A DNA stretch of 7,937 nt from an uncultured Mycoplasma sp. (GCA_947565485.1 CANOGG010000047.1:1-7937); one strand, 5' to 3'; positions 1 to 5,577 are shown, counted from the stretch's first letter. Translations and numbers: made by a program. Notes: a model not told the origin generated them from the letters alone.

Positions 1-25
1 TTATGCCATATGGAACTTTCTTCAT
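1..25 (-). CDS. N-terminus of a gene leaving the window; possible AAA-ATPase-like/PD-(D/E)XK family protein
   Basis: Only the first eight codons are present, reading MKKVPYGI and then running off the left edge. The start is well supported: an ATG at 25-23 follows a GAGGG ribosome binding site at 38-34 with an 8-base gap, and a promoter lies just upstream at 53-81. An opening of the type MKK(I/V/L)PYGI is typical, from memory, of the large AAA-ATPase_like/DUF1703 family. In that family the N-terminal ATPase domain is followed by a PD-(D/E)XK nuclease-like domain, and the proteins are common in gut Bacillota and Bacteroidota. Eight residues cannot prove that assignment. That a gene starts here is much surer than what it encodes. 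Confidence 0.55.
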
Positions 26-52
26 CTACTTATCCCTCATTCCTATATCTAT

Positions 53-81
53 ATTATACCGTAAAATAAAAGTTTTGAAAA
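53..81 (-). promoter_or_regulatory. Promoter of the gene starting at 25
   Basis: On the minus strand a perfect -10 TATAAT (58-53) sits 17 bases after a -35-like TTTTCA (81-76), which matches TTGACA at four of six positions. It lies between the terminator at 83-104 and the GAGGG/ATG at 38-23, so the next gene has its own transcript with a short leader of roughly 20 bases. Confidence 0.7.
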
Positions 82-82
82 C

Positions 83-104
83 AAAAAGACGCATTTCGCA
101 TCTT
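83..104 (-). terminator. Rho-independent terminator after the surface-protein fragment
   Basis: An 8-base-pair stem (104-97 with 93-86) with a 3-base loop is followed by a T-run at 87-83 in the minus-strand transcript. Two positions pair only as G-U in minus-strand RNA and would be A-C mismatches in plus-strand RNA, so the hairpin is built for minus-strand transcripts. It overlaps the TAA stop at 105-103. Confidence 0.75.
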
Positions 105-759
105 AAGTTCCAATCACCACATATGGATTGTTTGCTAAACCAGTTCCGCCCTCTTCGAAGAGAGTGGAAGCTTTAAGGTTAATGACAGGACGAGTACCAG
201 GGATACCGTAGTTCACGTTCCAGAGGCCGAGGTAGCCAGACGAATGCACAATGAACACGTAAGCATGACCATCGCTACTATTAAACCAATACGGAGACAT
301 AGTCCAATAATGACTATTTGTATATAGGAACGTAGTTATATTTGTTTTACTACTATCATTTACCATACCGCCTATACTTACTTCATCTGAAGTTATCAAA
401 CCTACATTTGTTTTAAATATATCATCTGTATTTGTACACAACAAACTTGGCGCTTTATTTGTATTTAATCTTGTATATGCAGCATAGTTTGTAGCGCTTG
501 TTCCCGCTCCTGTTCCACTTGTTGGTGTTCTATCATTACAGAATCCTGCATTTACATCTATATTACTTGAATAATCTGCATTTGTTCCTAATGTCCTATC
601 ATACCATGTATTTAAAGTATTTAATATTGTAGAATCAGTTCCTGTTCCATGTACTTGTCCTGATGTATATTTAAAACCAACATACATATTGTCACTATAA
701 CTTGGATTAAATGTATTTGTTCCAATTTGGGTTCCCTCGCCTGTTAACCTCTTCTTCCT
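103..759 (-). pseudogene. C-terminal fragment of a repetitive secreted/surface (prepilin-like) protein family
   Basis: The first ATG (687) gives 194 residues, but the frame stays open to a stop at 762-760. The residues before that Met (GTQIGTNTFNPSYSDN) look like a natural continuation, so the ATG at 687 is probably an internal Met. No ribosome binding site precedes it, and no signal peptide, prepilin motif or membrane segment is present. Features include YVGFKYTSGQVHGTGTDST near the start, then GFCNDRT, LLCTNTDD, GLITSDEV, YWTMSPYWF and a C-terminal GTRPVINLKAS...NNPYVV. I recognise this pattern from large secreted proteins of uncultured gut Bacilli, some annotated as prepilin-type. Those carry an N-terminal export or anchor region that is missing here. 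The final third is clearly more GC-rich than the rest. It could be a decayed gene, a silent donor cassette or a recombination remnant. The family resemblance is from memory; the truncation is read from the sequence. Confidence 0.65.
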
Positions 760-961
760 TTACTTAGTTTATTTTAAACTATTTTTAATAAGTTTGCACT
801 AGGGTGTAGTAAATAAGTCAAAACTTCTAAATATTCGACAAGATGTATGACAATTTGTTTTGCTTATTATATTCACATTATACAATATTATTGACTGATG
901 TGCAATATTTTTTATGTTTTTTAGCAACATAGACACAAAAAAAGAAAGGTTTTAAGTCTTT
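688..961. other. Spacer between divIVA and the surface-protein fragment
   Basis: The first 72 bases (688-759) are the open upstream extension of the fragment. The remainder has stops in all minus-strand frames. It holds the divIVA terminator (937-963) and a promoter-like pair (877-905). It also has one TTGTCGAAT (minus strand, 843-835), which matches the Spo0A-box core TGTCGAA. About one such 7-mer is expected by chance in a window this size, so I give that match no weight. I see no RNA gene. Confidence 0.6.
877..905 (-). promoter_or_regulatory. Promoter-like element upstream of the fragment
   Basis: A perfect -10 TATAAT (882-877) lies 17 bases after TTGCAC (905-900), a weak -35. It lies just past the divIVA terminator and points toward the fragment at 103-759. 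This suggests that a transcribed gene once began here. The fragment's open frame starts about 115 bases further on without a proper start. Confidence 0.5.
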
Positions 962-963
962 CT
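937..963 (-). terminator. Rho-independent terminator of divIVA
   Basis: In the minus-strand transcript AGAAAG (963-958) pairs perfectly with CTTTCT (948-943) around a 9-base loop, followed by a run of T from 943 to 937. The hairpin begins on the TAG stop codon of divIVA (964-962), so the operon ends here very compactly. Confidence 0.75.
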
Positions 964-1396
964 AATAATCTTCGTTTATACTTTCAATAAATTCGATTTG
1001 TTCGTCAACAACACTTCTTAGGCGACGTTTGAAGACACCAACTCTCCTTTTTAAGAGTTCCGCATCTTGTTCGATTTTATCAGCTTTTAGTAAAGCATCA
1101 TTAACAATCCTTGAAGCATTACGTCTAGCATCTTCAACAACGCCCTTAGCTTCATCACGAGCAACACGCTTAATTTGGTTAGACGCATCTTCAGCGACCA
1201 TGATAGCACGGTTTAGGGTACTTTCCATATTTTGATACTTTTCAAGTTCACGTTTAAGTGTTGCGATATCTTCATCTTGTTTTTTTAACTTGGTAAGCAT
1301 GCTTTCATATTCACTAGTTACTTCGTTCACAAAATTATTAACTTCGATTTTGTTATAACCACTTAAACTAGTATTAAACTTTCTCAAAAGACTCAT
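962..1396 (-). CDS. divIVA: DivIVA-family cell division/polarity protein
   Basis: DivIVA proteins bind negatively curved membrane at septa and poles and recruit division, wall-growth or chromosome-anchoring partners. The N-terminal lipid-binding signature is present as KFNTSLSGYNKIEVNNFVNEV (residues 6-26 from this start), with the conserved GYN..EV..F pattern. A long charged coiled coil follows, and near residues 60-105 there is the region typical of the family (AEDASNQIKRVARDEAKGVV). At about 144 residues it is slightly shorter than Bacillus DivIVA. An upstream ATG at 1414 lies ahead of the transcript start predicted from the promoter at 1417-1445, so I reject it. GAGGTG (1402-1397) directly abuts the ATG at 1396, which is unusually close. 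A TTG at 1387, nine bases downstream of GAGGTG, is a credible alternative giving MRKFNTSLSGYN. The gene directly follows sepF, a classic neighbour. Confidence 0.92.
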   Translation of the reverse strand: MSLLRKFNTSLSGYNKIEVNNFVNEVTSEYESMLTKLKKQDEDIATLKRELEKYQNMESTLNRAIMVAEDASNQIKRVARDEAKGVVEDARRNASRIVNDALLKADKIEQDAELLKRRVGVFKRRLRSVVDEQIEFIESINEDY

Positions 1397-1416
1397 CACC
1401 TCAACAAACAACATCT

Positions 1417-1445
1417 ATTATACAATAATTACCACTCATCTTCAA
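1417..1445 (-). promoter_or_regulatory. divIVA promoter inside the end of sepF
   Basis: TTGAAG (1445-1440) and a perfect TATAAT (1422-1417) are separated by exactly 17 bases. The -35 lies inside the last codons of sepF and the -10 lies just after its stop. Transcription would start near 1410, so divIVA can be made independently of sepF. This also argues against translation from the ATG at 1414. Confidence 0.65.
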
Positions 1446-1836
1446 CTTCTGTTTTATTTTTTTCGGCTTCGTCAGATATTTTTCCTTGAACATTAACATT
1501 TTTAGGGGTACATAAATAAATACCAACACCTATTTTTTGCATAGTTCCGCCTATAGCATAAATACAACCGCTTAAAAAGTCAATTATTCTTTTGGCTTGG
1601 TCAGAAGTTACACGCTTTAAATTAACTACTACACTGTTACGATTTTTTAAATGATCAGCGATGGCTTGAGATTCAGAATAGGCACGGGGTTCTAAAAGAA
1701 TCATTTTATTGCCACTTTTATCAGCTTCTGCAATAGCATCGGCTTCTGATATATTATAAAATTCATCTTCAGTGCCAGTTAAAATATCTTCATCATCGGG
1801 GTCTTTAAAAATATTTTTGATTTTATTAAATGCCAT
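1429..1836 (-). CDS. sepF: Cell division protein SepF
   Basis: SepF is a membrane-associated protein that polymerises, binds the FtsZ C-terminal tail and tethers and aligns FtsZ filaments at the septum. The 135 residues show the family layout. A short amphipathic N-terminus (MAFNKIKNIF) would act as membrane anchor, and an acidic variable linker follows to about residue 40. The SepF core then has EPRAYSESQAIADHLKNRNS (49-68), VVVNL (69-73), AKRIIDFLSG (81-90), YAIGG (93-97), QKIG (100-103) and YLCTPKNVNVQG (107-118), with an acidic tail. The ATG at 1836 is chosen because AGGAGG (1849-1844) lies 7 bases upstream. A GTG two codons earlier almost touches that site. It follows the 95-residue gene after 78 bases without a clear terminator, so it may be read both from the upstream operon and from its own promoter. 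divIVA follows directly. Confidence 0.96.
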   Translation of the reverse strand: MAFNKIKNIFKDPDDEDILTGTEDEFYNISEADAIAEADKSGNKMILLEPRAYSESQAIADHLKNRNSVVVNLKRVTSDQAKRIIDFLSGCIYAIGGTMQKIGVGIYLCTPKNVNVQGKISDEAEKNKTEVEDEW

Positions 1837-1855
1837 AAGCACTCCTCCTATTTTT

Positions 1856-1884
1856 ATTTTAGCAAATTAATTAGAAATTTGCAA
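1856..1884 (-). promoter_or_regulatory. sepF promoter (extended -10)
   Basis: TTGCAA (1884-1879), a 17-base spacer and TAAAAT (1861-1856) preceded by TGC form a good extended -10 promoter. The AGGAGG of sepF follows within about 10 bases. The spacer is an inverted repeat, listed separately. Confidence 0.7.
1862..1882. repeat. Perfect 7-base inverted repeat in the sepF promoter spacer
   Basis: GCAAATT (1862-1868) and AATTTGC (1876-1882) are separated by 7 bases. The repeat fills the stretch between the -35 and -10 elements and overlaps the edge of the -35. Its placement suits an operator bound by a dimeric repressor. AT-rich DNA gives such repeats by chance fairly often, so the function is inference. 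Confidence 0.5.
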
Positions 1885-1914
1885 CTAACTTTAAAAAAGC
1901 AAAAATGTTCTAAA

Positions 1915-2202
1915 TTACAGATATTCCATAACTCGAACATCTTTGGCAAGTTTTTCAATTAAAGATTTAGGCTCGTATTTGTTAAATATTTCAACAAAAT
2001 TACTATTATCCATTAAGAACATGTCATGGTAATTGATGAATATTTCACAGAGATTGGTAACACCAATATTATTTAGATATTCAAGATTTTTAATTACAAG
2101 TTTTTTATGAGCTTCTAATTCTTTTAATAAAGCACTTGTTGAGTTTTCTTTTAAAGCTTCAATGTCATTTTTACCAAAACCGAATTTTTCTAAAAATTTC
2201 AT
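1915..2202 (-). CDS. Uncharacterised 95-residue helical protein, third gene of the division-linked cluster
   Basis: I do not recognise this protein. It is predicted soluble and almost wholly helical, with no signal peptide and no membrane segment. The middle part (residues 36-75, from VIKNLEYLNNIGV to VEIFNKYEP) follows a pattern of alternating hydrophobic residues with IKN...L...G....IF..., also visible in the two genes upstream. It resembles one or two units of a helical repeat such as mTERF-like repeats, but only loosely. The ATG (2202-2200) overlaps the TGA stop of the upstream gene as ATGA, and a GGGG-type ribosome binding site lies about 9 bases before the ATG. Translation is therefore probably coupled to that gene, which suggests a fixed ratio or a shared complex. 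It ends 78 bases before sepF. Confidence 0.8.
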   Translation of the reverse strand: MKFLEKFGFGKNDIEALKENSTSALLKELEAHKKLVIKNLEYLNNIGVTNLCEIFINYHDMFLMDNSNFVEIFNKYEPKSLIEKLAKDVRVMEYL

Positions 2203-2939
2203 GCAGCTAATCCCCTTTCAATGTTTTCTTCTGGAAAGAGCGCTAAAATTTCACTCGCATTATTATCAGGTACAGCGATTGGACAGTTAAGAATGGCATT
2301 TTCAATCAGATGATGTATTCCTTTGGTATGATATTCTTTATTATCGCTTGCAACAACTTCAGGGATAGTCTCAATTATATTATCAATGATATATTTTAAC
2401 ATTCCATCATCACAAGTCTTTTTGTATTCTTCTAAGATGTTTACTAATTCTCTTTTAATACTTTCGTCTTCAACATCGAAATTATTAGGGCTTGTGGGAC
2501 TAGGTGATGGCGCGGGTTCACTTACCTCGGGAGTGCTATTTGGAAGAACTTGAGTTTCAGACTTTTGCCCAGGATATAGAAAGCTTGCAAAAGTATTATC
2601 AGGATTTAAGAAAGGTTGGTTATTATCATGACAATTCTTAACACGCTCCACAAATTCTTTAGTAAAAACGATATAACTTAAGTTAGCTTGAAAAATATCT
2701 TTTAGGCCCATTTCATCAATTAAGATAAGACTATTTTTGATGAAAGATAGCTCTCTTGCATTAACAGTGAACATTTTTAGGAAATCACCAGGGACATCAT
2801 TTAAGTTATAACCATGAGTTTCAAAGGTTTCTTTAGCGTCACTAGCAATTGTGGCAAGGGCACGGGCACCTAAAAAATAATTATTATTTACTCCTTCTTT
2901 AGTATTGATGATTGTTCCATCTTTAAATTTCATTTTCAT
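2199..2939 (-). CDS. Uncharacterised 246-residue two-domain protein, second gene of the division-linked cluster
   Basis: No family is recognised. There is no signal peptide or membrane helix, so it is likely cytoplasmic. The N-terminal part (1-125) starts with a short strand-like KMKFKDGTIINTKEG, which would fit a small beta hairpin. Helices follow, including residues 64-102 (ELSFIKNSLILIDEMGLKD onward), similar in pattern to parts of the neighbouring proteins. A low-complexity linker rich in Pro and Ser (132-152, with APSPSPTSP) leads to a second helical domain (158-246). AGGAGG (2952-2947) lies 7 bases before the ATG and overlaps the TAG stop of the upstream gene. Its own TGA overlaps the next ATG. 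This tight packing indicates one transcript and possibly one complex with its neighbours. The TGA stop also argues for the standard code. Confidence 0.82.
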   Translation of the reverse strand: MKMKFKDGTIINTKEGVNNNYFLGARALATIASDAKETFETHGYNLNDVPGDFLKMFTVNARELSFIKNSLILIDEMGLKDIFQANLSYIVFTKEFVERVKNCHDNNQPFLNPDNTFASFLYPGQKSETQVLPNSTPEVSEPAPSPSPTSPNNFDVEDESIKRELVNILEEYKKTCDDGMLKYIIDNIIETIPEVVASDNKEYHTKGIHHLIENAILNCPIAVPDNNASEILALFPEENIERGLAA

Positions 2940-2950
2940 TTTTAAACCTC

Positions 2951-4156
2951 CTAATATGCCATGAGTGGGACTTTTTTAGGCTCTAAGCCGCTATTTTGTA
3001 AAAGAATGATTGCTTTATCTAAGCCTCGATAGTCATATTTAGTTAGGACTGTTGGGTTAAGATAGATATCGAGAGCACTTTTGCCAATTCTAAGTAAACG
3101 GTCAACTTTAGCTTCAAGTTCTTTATCATAGAGAAGACTTATGTTGTCAACGAATATGTCAAGACTTAGGTCATTATTTTTAAAGATGGCAACATTACGA
3201 CGAATGACTTTTTCATTAAAGTGTTCAAGAATATTTTCGAGGTCAGTACTGGTGTAATCAAAATAATCAAGACCTATTTCATTAAACAAATCAATTAAGT
3301 CTTCTTTATCAAAATTTTTTTCAGGAGAGACTTCTTTTTCTTCAGGTTTGGTTTCGATTACTTCGGTTGGTTCTGGGTCAGCAATCGGCGCAGTTAGAGT
3401 TTTCTCAGCAGGAGTTACATCTTGTTCGGCGCTCTCTTCAAGTTTTTCTTCTTCAAAGTCTTTAGCATCATCTTGATTTTTAGCTTCTTTCATGACTTCT
3501 TTGATAGATTTTTTTTCACTTTCTTTTAAACGAGTATCATAGTCAAATAAAGCATCTTCAGGGAACATAAGAATCTTAGCAGCTTCTCTTGTTTCTTCGG
3601 CGGTAAAATCAAACTGTTCTAAAAGATTAGTGATAGAATCACGAGTAATATTAATATTGCCAGCTAGAGCAAGGTCAAAATATTCATTTAATTTTTCTTG
3701 ATTAGCAATAGCTGTATCTTTTCTAATACCTAACTCTTCAATTTTGGTGATAGCACTATTCATTTCTTCTTCAACTTTAACAAGTTCTTCTTCACTACTA
3801 GCAATTTCATTATTGACACTTTCGATTGTCTCTGGTAGTTTCTCATTTAGTTTCTTGGTTAAAGCCTCAGGGTCAAAATTTATAGCTAAACGGTCAATAA
3901 CTGTTTCAAAAGATTTTTTATCAATGCCATTTAAAACATCAATTAAATTCTTACCTTGTTCATTTAGTTCTTTGCTATCATTTTTAAGGTCAGCTATCTT
4001 ACTTTGAAGCGCGCTCTTCTCTTTAGTTGTACGTTCTTTTGTTTCTTCGGCAAGTATCCGAGCACTTTCCATTTCCTTTAGGACCACACTATCACTGCCA
4101 CGTAAATTATATAATTTATCTAGAAGTTTAGATACTTCTAAGGACGATGTCTTCAT
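2951..4156 (-). CDS. Uncharacterised 401-residue coiled-coil protein, first gene of the division-linked cluster
   Basis: I do not recognise a named family. The N-terminal part (about 22-160) is rich in Lys and Glu with heptad-like hydrophobic spacing, and is probably two coiled-coil stretches (27-75 and 95-150). A helical segment (160-200) comes next. A long acidic linker with several prolines (about 222-285, including DPEPTEVIETKPEEKEVSPEK) separates it from a C-terminal helical domain (284-401) with units such as VIRRNVAIFKNNDLSLDIF and KSALDIYLNPTVL. No signal peptide or membrane segment is seen. The ATG at 4156 has GGAG 9 bases upstream and a strong promoter at 4184-4212. It leads the operon that runs toward sepF and divIVA. 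A structural or scaffolding role in the cytoplasm fits the architecture, but that is inference from neighbourhood and composition. Confidence 0.85.
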   Translation of the reverse strand: MKTSSLEVSKLLDKLYNLRGSDSVVLKEMESARILAEETKERTTKEKSALQSKIADLKNDSKELNEQGKNLIDVLNGIDKKSFETVIDRLAINFDPEALTKKLNEKLPETIESVNNEIASSEEELVKVEEEMNSAITKIEELGIRKDTAIANQEKLNEYFDLALAGNINITRDSITNLLEQFDFTAEETREAAKILMFPEDALFDYDTRLKESEKKSIKEVMKEAKNQDDAKDFEEEKLEESAEQDVTPAEKTLTAPIADPEPTEVIETKPEEKEVSPEKNFDKEDLIDLFNEIGLDYFDYTSTDLENILEHFNEKVIRRNVAIFKNNDLSLDIFVDNISLLYDKELEAKVDRLLRIGKSALDIYLNPTVLTKYDYRGLDKAIILLQNSGLEPKKVPLMAY

Positions 4157-4183
4157 GTTATTCCACTCCCTATTCTATAAATT

Positions 4184-4212
4184 ATTATAGCAAAGAAAAC
4201 GTTATAAGTAAA
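4184..4212 (-). promoter_or_regulatory. Promoter of the three-gene coiled-coil operon
   Basis: TTTACT (4212-4207), a 17-base spacer and a perfect TATAAT (4189-4184) preceded by TGC give an extended -10 promoter. A ribosome binding site and the ATG at 4156 follow. The same -35 variant (TTTACT) and spacer length occur in the promoter at 6419-6447. A short inverted repeat (CTATAA/TTATAG, 4175-4190) overlaps the -10, probably just AT-rich coincidence. Confidence 0.7.
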
Positions 4213-4311
4213 TAATAAATAAATTTTTTTTAATTATTATAGTAAAGAAGTGGTCAAAAGAAAAAATATGGGTTGGGAAAATGGTTTATTTTATTCATAG
4301 TTTAGTCAAAG

Positions 4312-4344
4312 AAAAAAGCTGGAGAAATTTTTCATTCTACAGCC
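4312..4344 (-). terminator. Rho-independent terminator on the minus strand
   Basis: In minus-strand RNA GGCTG (4344-4340) pairs with CAGCT (4321-4317), with one G-U pair. After a single mismatch AGAA (4338-4335) pairs with TTCT (4326-4323). Six T follow (4317-4312). It lies about 130 bases past the end of the gene at 4473-5087 and insulates the operon starting at 4156. Confidence 0.72.
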
Positions 4345-4394
4345 TTAGAATTTAGAATATATCCAAATATAACATAACAATCAAAGATTAATAA

Positions 4395-4425
4395 TTTGTA
4401 ATACGTTGCTTATGGGAGTTACAAA
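4395..4425. repeat. 7-base inverted repeat with 17-base loop
   Basis: TTTGTAA (4395-4401) and TTACAAA (4419-4425) are perfect inverted copies. They sit directly beside the longer palindrome at 4430-4458. Whether this is part of a folded RNA or chance is not clear. Confidence 0.4.
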
Positions 4426-4429
4426 AGGG

Positions 4430-4458
4430 TTTTACTGTAATAAAATATTACAGTAAAA
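4430..4458. repeat. Perfect 12-base inverted repeat after the ART-like gene
   Basis: TTTTACTGTAAT (4430-4441) and ATTACAGTAAAA (4447-4458) are exact inverted copies around a 5-base loop. The repeat begins 14 bases after the stop of the gene at 4473-5087. It would make a strong if AT-rich hairpin in either strand. There is no clean T-run directly after it on the minus strand, so it may be a weak terminator, an mRNA-stabilising 3' hairpin or a protein-binding palindrome. Confidence 0.65.
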
Positions 4459-4472
4459 TTTAATTATTTAGT

Positions 4473-5087
4473 TTATAATTTATGATTAGTTGTATTTTCT
4501 TGAACTTTAAAATGGGCACTATATTGAGCTAAAGCATTATCCCAAATATGAGCAACGTTATCTCTCTGTGTTAATTCTTCAAAAGATTTATTTTTTCTGT
4601 CTACTGCAAAATTATACATATTCATTATACCATTATTTAATAAATATTCAATTTGTTGATTATCGAATTGTAATCCTGTGGGATTATGTACTGGAGAAAA
4701 AGTTGGATTTGGAATAAAAGAATCATTTTCTGCTAAATATACCCCAAATATTAGTTCAGAACTTAGTTGCGATATTTTTCCATGTTCTCCAGAATTTTGC
4801 AGTGGTTTCCATATGGGTAATGGTATTTGTTGCAATTGTCCGTTTAATGTTCTAGGTGTTAAGTAATATTTAGGAATTTTTATAACAAAAACTGCATTAC
4901 CTTTTGTGCCAACATATTCTTTCATTTTTTGTCCTAATTCACCGTCGCTAACTTTCATTGGCCACATAGTAGATAGCATATCATTGCCACGATAATTTAT
5001 TAATCCATTGTCAAATATTTCATTAATCAAGGATGAATCAGTTATTGTAGTACCATGAAAGAAATAAGAAAATTCATCATTATTCAT
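4473..5087 (-). CDS. Putative ADP-ribosyltransferase-like protein (204 residues), second gene of an AT-rich pair
   Basis: The protein begins MNNDEFSYFFHGTTITDSS. A hydrophobic strand ending in HGT near the N-terminus, followed by a helix and a GL turn (INEIFDNGLI, 21-30), is the usual start of ADP-ribosyltransferase/PARP-like folds, where the His binds NAD. A Glu at 111 in SSELIFGVYL could be the C-terminal catalytic Glu, and AVFVIKIPKYYL (65-76) would be a central strand. This is pattern recognition only; no full catalytic triad can be proved. There is no signal peptide or membrane segment. The ATG at 5087 is chosen because GGAGAG (5101-5096) is 8 bases upstream. A GTG at 5096 overlaps that site. 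It overlaps the upstream gene by 8 bases, suggesting coupled translation. A toxin, a phage-defence effector or a plain metabolic enzyme are all possible. Confidence 0.7.
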   Translation of the reverse strand: MNNDEFSYFFHGTTITDSSLINEIFDNGLINYRGNDMLSTMWPMKVSDGELGQKMKEYVGTKGNAVFVIKIPKYYLTPRTLNGQLQQIPLPIWKPLQNSGEHGKISQLSSELIFGVYLAENDSFIPNPTFSPVHNPTGLQFDNQQIEYLLNNGIMNMYNFAVDRKNKSFEELTQRDNVAHIWDNALAQYSAHFKVQENTTNHKL

Positions 5088-5553
5088 TATTATCACTCTC
5101 CATAGAAATTATATTGTTTAGTGTATTGTTTAATATTTTGTCAATCTTTTCTATTTTTAATATTTTTTTTAATTCTTTTAATGTAGTTTCATTTTCTTTG
5201 ATAGACATTTCATAATCAATTTTATTAATAACTATATCAACATAGTTATATCTATTAAAATCAAAATAATCTTTTTTATAATGACTTTCATTATATAGAT
5301 AATTATTATCATTTTGAATACTATTAATCAAATCTTTTAATTTTTGGGTATCATTTTCTTTTAAAACAAATGGAGTTGAAACATTAATTTTAGATAAAAT
5401 ATTGCCATTGAAATCATCATTATTGCAGAATGTTTTTATAGAATTAGAAATACATAGATTTTCTTCTATTTCAAAGGAATATTTTTCTTCAAATATACTT
5501 CCTACACTGATATCACCATTATAGTGTCTATTTGAAATTTCAATTTTTAGCAT
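5080..5553 (-). CDS. Uncharacterised 157-residue protein, first gene of the AT-rich pair
   Basis: No family is recognised. The N-terminal half (1-65) alternates hydrophobic and polar residues in a strand-like way (LKIEIS, KYSFEIE, STPFVL). The C-terminal half is helical and Lys/Asn-rich (KENETTLKELKKILKIEKID, 119-138). There is no signal peptide or membrane segment, and composition is dominated by Asn, Lys, Ile, Asp and Glu. The DNA is very AT-rich: two lines in its middle (5161-5280) contain 17 G or C in 120 bases, against about 28-37% in lines sampled from neighbouring genes. The ATG at 5553 follows AAGGGAG about 10 bases upstream and an extended -10 at 5578-5586. Its end overlaps the start of the ART-like gene. 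If that gene is a toxin, this one would be the natural antitoxin or partner candidate, which is purely positional inference. Confidence 0.75.
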   Translation of the reverse strand: MLKIEISNRHYNGDISVGSIFEEKYSFEIEENLCISNSIKTFCNNDDFNGNILSKINVSTPFVLKENDTQKLKDLINSIQNDNNYLYNESHYKKDYFDFNRYNYVDIVINKIDYEMSIKENETTLKELKKILKIEKIDKILNNTLNNIISMESDNNE

Positions 5554-5577
5554 AATCTACATTCTCCCTTCTTTATA

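Larger units (their letters stand above)
4157..4472. other. 316-base non-coding gap between the AT-rich pair and the division-linked cluster
   Basis: No open frame with a plausible ribosome binding site is seen on either strand. The gap holds three hairpin-forming elements (4395-4425, 4430-4458 and 4312-4344) and the promoter of the 401-residue gene (4184-4212). A second TATAAT on the minus strand (4241-4236) lacks a convincing -35. The arrangement of hairpin, about 85 bases, terminator and promoter leaves room for a small RNA or a long 3' untranslated region. Confidence 0.6.

Noticed and set aside
835..843. Spo0A-box-like TTGTCGAAT on the minus strand
   Set aside because: About one such core match is expected by chance in a window this size, and nothing else here points to sporulation.
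1029..1235. Plus-strand open frame of 68 codons opposite divIVA
   Set aside because: It mirrors the divIVA coding frame, is rich in Ser/Ala/Leu as expected for an antisense frame, and lacks a ribosome binding site.
3744..4007. Plus-strand open frame of 87 codons opposite the coiled-coil gene
   Set aside because: Its Ser/Leu-rich sequence is the antisense image of Glu/Lys-rich coiled-coil codons, with no start signals.
4236..4264. Second promoter for the 401-residue gene
   Set aside because: It has a TATAAT, but the hexamer at 17 bases is a poor -35, and the TTGACC nearby is only 10 bases away from it.
4395..4458. CRISPR-like or tandem repeat array
   Set aside because: The repeats are single inverted pairs of different sequence, with no regular direct repeats or spacers.
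4678..4866. Plus-strand open frame of 62 codons opposite the ART-like gene
   Set aside because: It lies fully inside a well-supported minus-strand gene and has no ribosome binding site or promoter of its own.
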